Below, in pieces: positions 60,483 to 64,000 of a stretch of DNA of 64,000 nucleotides (the stretch's first letter is position 1; each line of letters starts with the position of its first letter). The stretch spans positions 62,001 through 126,000 of the forward strand of contig NZ_JAIVFT010000020.1 of the NCBI RefSeq assembly GCF_020829665.1, written 5' to 3'. The notes below the pieces were generated by a model, which ran no database searches, was not told the origin of the DNA, and was given only the letters and a program-made list of their open reading frames with translations. Both the position numbers and the translations under genes were made by a program. The DNA is from Nostoc sp. CHAB 5824. GTDB taxonomy: Bacteria; Cyanobacteriota; Cyanobacteriia; Cyanobacteriales; Nostocaceae.

Positions 60483-62111
60483 ATGTCTACTGAACTTCAG
60501 TCAGAACTTATTCAAGCAGTTGAACTTCGCCGCAACTTTGCGATTATTTCTCACCCTGATGCGGGTAAAACTACACTAACAGAAAAACTGCTGCTATACG
60601 GAGGTGCAATTCACGAAGCTGGAGCGGTGAAGGCGCGACGAGCACAGCGTAAGGCTACCTCTGACTGGATGGCGATGGAACAACAACGGGGTATTTCTAT
60701 TACCTCCACAGTGTTGCAATTTGAATACCAGGACTGTCAAATAAATTTATTAGACACTCCTGGACACCAAGATTTCAGTGAAGATACTTATCGCACCCTC
60801 GCCGCCGCCGATAATGCAGTGATGCTGATTGATGCAGCAAAAGGTTTGGAACCCCAAACCCGTAAATTGTTTGAAGTGTGTAAGTTGCGCGGTATCCCGA
60901 TTTTTACATTTGTCAACAAGCTCGATCGCCCAGGAAGGGAACCTCTGGAACTGTTGGATGAAATTGAACAAGAACTAGGGTTGCAAACCTATGCAGTCAA
61001 CTGGCCGATTGGTATGGGCGATCGCTTTAAAGGTGTCTTTGACCGACACAAGCAACAAATTCATTTGTTTGAACGCAGCGCCCACGGCAGCCGAGAAGCC
61101 CGTGATACGATAGTGGAATTAGGCGATCCGAGAATAGAAGAACAGCTAGAACAAGACCTTTACTACCAACTGAAAAATGATTTAGAACTGTTAGAAGGAG
61201 TTGGGCCAGAGTTAGATTTGCAGCTGGTACACGAAGGCAAAATGACGCCTGTGTTCTTTGGTAGCGCCATGACTAACTTTGGGGTAGAGTTATTCCTCAA
61301 GTATTTCCTCGACTATGCCCTCAAACCCGGTTCTCATTACAGCAGTGTTGGCGAAGTTGCTCCTACATACCCGGAATTTTCGGGGTTTGTCTTTAAACTG
61401 CAAGCGAATATGGATCCGAAGCACCGCGATCGCGTCGCATTTATCCGGGTCTGCACTGGTAAGTTTGAAAAAGATATGATGGTGAATCACGCCCGTATCG
61501 GTAAACTTATCCGTCTGTCTCGCCCGCAAAAACTCTTTGCCCAAGAGCGGGAATCGATTGATGTGGCTTATCCTGGCGATGTGATTGGTTTGAATAATCC
61601 CGGTGTTTTTGCGATCGGGGATACAATTTACACGGGACAAAAGCTCGAATATGAGGGGATTCCGTATTTCTCGCCGGAACTGTTTGCGTCTATGAGGAAT
61701 CCCAACCCCTCGAAGTCTAAACAATTCCAAAAAGGCGTTGCGGAATTGCGTGAAGAAGGTGCTGTGCAAATTATGTACTCAACTGATGAAGCCAAGCGCG
61801 ATCCAATTTTGGCGGCGGTGGGTCAGTTGCAATTCGAGGTAGTACAGTTTCGTTTACAAAACGAGTATGGTGTAGAAACCATATTAGAGTTATTGCCCTA
61901 CAGTGTCGCCCGTTGGGTTGAGGGTGGTTGGGAAGCATTAGAAAAGGTGGGACGAATATTCAATACCACTACAGTTAAAGACAGTATGGGACGACCAGTG
62001 TTACTATTCCGCAATGAATGGAATTGTCAACAATTATTGGGCGACCATCCAGAGTTAAAATTAAGCGCGATCGCTCCAGTATTTTCTAGTCAAAAACCAG
62101 TGGAGGAATGA
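60483..62111 (+). CDS. prfC: peptide chain release factor 3
   Basis: RF3 is a GTPase that recycles RF1 and RF2 from the ribosome after termination. The 542 residues contain the P-loop SHPDAGKTTLTEKL, RGISITSTVLQFEY, DTPGHQDFSEDTYR, NKLDRPGREPLEL, and domain III with AVGQLQFEVVQFRLQNEYGV. These separate it from EF-G, which it otherwise resembles. The length is normal. It is divergent from the DUF4870 gene; the ATG at 60483 lies close behind AT-rich DNA. Confidence 0.97.
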   Translation: MSTELQSELIQAVELRRNFAIISHPDAGKTTLTEKLLLYGGAIHEAGAVKARRAQRKATSDWMAMEQQRGISITSTVLQFEYQDCQINLLDTPGHQDFSEDTYRTLAAADNAVMLIDAAKGLEPQTRKLFEVCKLRGIPIFTFVNKLDRPGREPLELLDEIEQELGLQTYAVNWPIGMGDRFKGVFDRHKQQIHLFERSAHGSREARDTIVELGDPRIEEQLEQDLYYQLKNDLELLEGVGPELDLQLVHEGKMTPVFFGSAMTNFGVELFLKYFLDYALKPGSHYSSVGEVAPTYPEFSGFVFKLQANMDPKHRDRVAFIRVCTGKFEKDMMVNHARIGKLIRLSRPQKLFAQERESIDVAYPGDVIGLNNPGVFAIGDTIYTGQKLEYEGIPYFSPELFASMRNPNPSKSKQFQKGVAELREEGAVQIMYSTDEAKRDPILAAVGQLQFEVVQFRLQNEYGVETILELLPYSVARWVEGGWEALEKVGRIFNTTTVKDSMGRPVLLFRNEWNCQQLLGDHPELKLSAIAPVFSSQKPVEE

Positions 62112-62316
62112 AGAAGAATACAGAATACAGAATTCTGAATTCAGAATTAGTCCTACAAAAGAGCCAACTGAATTCTGACGACTGACGTCTTTATTCAATC
62201 TTTATCATTCACTTGACAAGCAAAACTTGAGCGCGGTTGAGTTCCACGGCATCCGAGGTTCGCGCTTTTGCACAAACGTGGATCAACATAGAAGAGATTG
62301 GAGTGCCAGAATTTGT

Positions 62317-64000
62317 ATGCCTTCACATGCCAAATCGTCTTTGGAGGCTGGTTTAGTTGCCCTCAAGCAGGGAAATTACCAAACAGCAATCGCTCAACTA
62401 GAACCTGTTGCTAGCAGCCAAAGTAATGGTACTGCTAGCTTACAAGCCCAGGTTGGTTTAGTGATGGCTTATGCACGTATTGGCGAAGCCTCCAAAGCGA
62501 TCGCTATTTCCCAAAATCTCATTGAGAGTAACAATCCGCAAGTTCAAGAGTGGGCAAAACGCGCTCTCGAACACCTGACAAAACGTAAAAAACGCGATCA
62601 AGAATCAAAAAATGTCGAAACTGGATTTGTTGCTTTTGATAATTCAACCCCAGATTCTCCCCCAGTTCCCCCCCCGGTAACTTCTACATTAGAGGAACAG
62701 CCAGAAGATCGAGTAATAGAAACCAAGAGCGACGACACCCCGCCGATGGTGCCGCTAAGTAGACTCAAAGCTACAGTAGCGACACCACCGCCACCACCCG
62801 CGCCCTTAAGTGGTTTCATGGGTTCTGTTACTCGCACGCAAGCTAAATTATTTGGCGTTATTTATTGGCGACAAGCACAACGCGCCAAAGCATGGCAACC
62901 CCTACGTAAACCTAAATTAATCCCCTTGCGGTTGCTGACAGCAGGAACATTCATTGCCCTATTTTGGGTGATTCGGGAAATCTTCAAGTTAGCATTTGGA
63001 TTCATTAACCAAACTTTAGTCAAACTACCCTATCTAGAGCCATTGCAGCTTTTATACCGCGACCCTACTCAAGTGTTGTTGATAGTATTGGTAATTTTGA
63101 TTGGAGTATCACCCTGGTTGCTGGATCTGCTACTGGCGAACTTGTATAGTCAGCGAGAATTTCCCAAAGATGTATTGAATGCCCATAGCCGCGAAGCCGT
63201 CCGAGTGCTACAACGTTGTTGTCAACAGCGCCACTGGCCGTTACCCAAACTGCGGATTTTACCAATGGCTGCACCAATTATCCTGACCTATGGTAGTTTA
63301 CCACGTAATGCCAGGATTGTTGTGAGTCAAGGACTATTAGAGCAACTAGCTGATGATGAAATCGCCATTATTTACGCCACGCAGCTAGGGCATATTGCTC
63401 ACTGGGATTTTGCTGTGATGTCTTTGTTGCTGCTGGTGACACTACCAATTCATAAGCTCTATCAGCAAGTATCGAACTGGGGAGACAAAATATCAGGGAT
63501 TTGGCGCTGGCCAGTGACAATTTTGGCTAGTCTCGTTTATGGAGTTTGGTGTTTGCTGACTGGGACTGCATTGTGGTTGTCGCGGTTGCGGCTTTATTAT
63601 AGCGATCGCGTCGCCTCTGAAATTACTGGTAATCCCAATGCCCTGATTCGCGCTTTACTCAAAATCGCCATTGGCATTGCAGCTGATATCCAAAAACAGG
63701 AACAGACCAGTTGGCAACTAGAAAGTTTAAATCTCCTGACACCAGTCAGCCACCAACAAAGCCTTTCTTTAGGCACTATTGCCAGCAATTTATCTTTTGA
63801 ATCATTTTTGAAGTGGGATACTGCTAATCCTTATCGCCGATGGTTTACAATTAATAGTAGCCATCCTTTGATGGGCGATCGCATCGAACGCCTCTGCCAA
63901 ATAGCGCGTCACTGGCATCTAGACACCGAACTACATTTTGCAAGCGTTCCATCAAAGGTTAAGCGTCAGTCTTTCTTATTACAAATCGCTCCCTGGTTAG
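62317..64000 (+). CDS. M48-like membrane protein with altered HEXXH motif (3' partial)
   Basis: The frame is open to the window end (561 codons), so the 3' part is missing. Residues 1-95 resemble TPR helices (SSLEAGLVALKQGNYQTAIA), 100-170 are a Pro/Thr-rich linker, and membrane segments occur near 206-230, 248-268, 365-385 and 405-420. The M48 peptidase region starts near 285 (REAVRVLQRCCQQRHWPLPK). Where M48 enzymes have HELGHIAH this protein has TQLGHIAH (355-362), so the first zinc His and the catalytic Glu are missing; the later E-x-x-AD ligand motif reads YYSDR. SHPLMGDRIERL is conserved. It may be a non-catalytic relative. Confidence 0.78.
   Translation, partial: MPSHAKSSLEAGLVALKQGNYQTAIAQLEPVASSQSNGTASLQAQVGLVMAYARIGEASKAIAISQNLIESNNPQVQEWAKRALEHLTKRKKRDQESKNVETGFVAFDNSTPDSPPVPPPVTSTLEEQPEDRVIETKSDDTPPMVPLSRLKATVATPPPPPAPLSGFMGSVTRTQAKLFGVIYWRQAQRAKAWQPLRKPKLIPLRLLTAGTFIALFWVIREIFKLAFGFINQTLVKLPYLEPLQLLYRDPTQVLLIVLVILIGVSPWLLDLLLANLYSQREFPKDVLNAHSREAVRVLQRCCQQRHWPLPKLRILPMAAPIILTYGSLPRNARIVVSQGLLEQLADDEIAIIYATQLGHIAHWDFAVMSLLLLVTLPIHKLYQQVSNWGDKISGIWRWPVTILASLVYGVWCLLTGTALWLSRLRLYYSDRVASEITGNPNALIRALLKIAIGIAADIQKQEQTSWQLESLNLLTPVSHQQSLSLGTIASNLSFESFLKWDTANPYRRWFTINSSHPLMGDRIERLCQIARHWHLDTELHFASVPSKVKRQSFLLQIAPWL

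Overview
The window comes from the chromosome of a filamentous, heterocyst-type cyanobacterium close to Nostoc/Anabaena. The evidence is the photosystem I genes psaF-psaJ-psaL, a ferredoxin-type glutamate synthase, a Tic22-family protein, several protein families restricted to cyanobacteria (DUF1825, DUF1997), very frequent GCGATCGC (HIP1) octamers, and short tandem intergenic repeats (ATTAGTC, CAATGCC types) typical of Nostocales. The stretch from psaL to the histidine kinase matches, from memory, the order all0107 to alr0117 of Anabaena PCC 7120.

Layout. 1-5.9 kb is accessory: the end of a DICT/HD-like sensor overlapping a pentapeptide protein, a cluster of decayed toxin-antitoxin-like genes, a CPBP membrane protease next to clpS, small unknown genes and a STAS-domain protein. 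6-15 kb holds a large radical SAM protein, rne-rnhB behind an 851-base leader, a DUF1997 gene, pheA and a LON-substrate-domain gene. 15.3-20.6 kb is the str ribosomal operon (rpsL, rpsG, fusA, tuf, rpsJ) on the minus strand. 20.7-30.6 kb carries an A-type Fe-S carrier, a cupin, a secreted phosphodiester-glycosidase-like protein, ferredoxin-GOGAT and a methyltransferase. 30.8-38.4 kb is envelope related (polysaccharide deacetylase, lepB, a class A PBP), with a ComEA-like/TM2 pair, a broken J-domain/TPR gene, and a 1.6-kb AT-rich gap in which no gene is recognised. 38.5-43.1 kb holds tyrS, pyrF, remA-like and gmk. 43.2-57.9 kb holds psaL/J/F, tsaD, hydrolase and ACT genes, two paralogous GNAT genes, tRNA-Pro, tic22, prmC, tsaC, a histidine kinase with a degenerate ATPase half, secF/secD and pdhB. 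58-64 kb holds a decayed ribbon-helix-helix gene with a palindromic operator candidate, hemB, a DUF4870 protein, prfC, and an M48-like protein cut by the window edge.

Most of the window is core housekeeping: translation (S12, S7, EF-G, EF-Tu, S10, TyrRS, RF3, PrmC, t6A synthesis by TsaC/TsaD), RNA turnover, protein export (SecD/F, LepB), photosynthesis and nitrogen assimilation. No IS element, CRISPR array, prophage or clearly new multigene system was seen. The unusual material is smaller in scale: a dispersed palindromic repeat inserted in frame inside a radical SAM gene, several gene remnants, two proteins whose catalytic motifs have been lost (M48-like and histidine kinase), and repeats that have been taken up into coding sequence.
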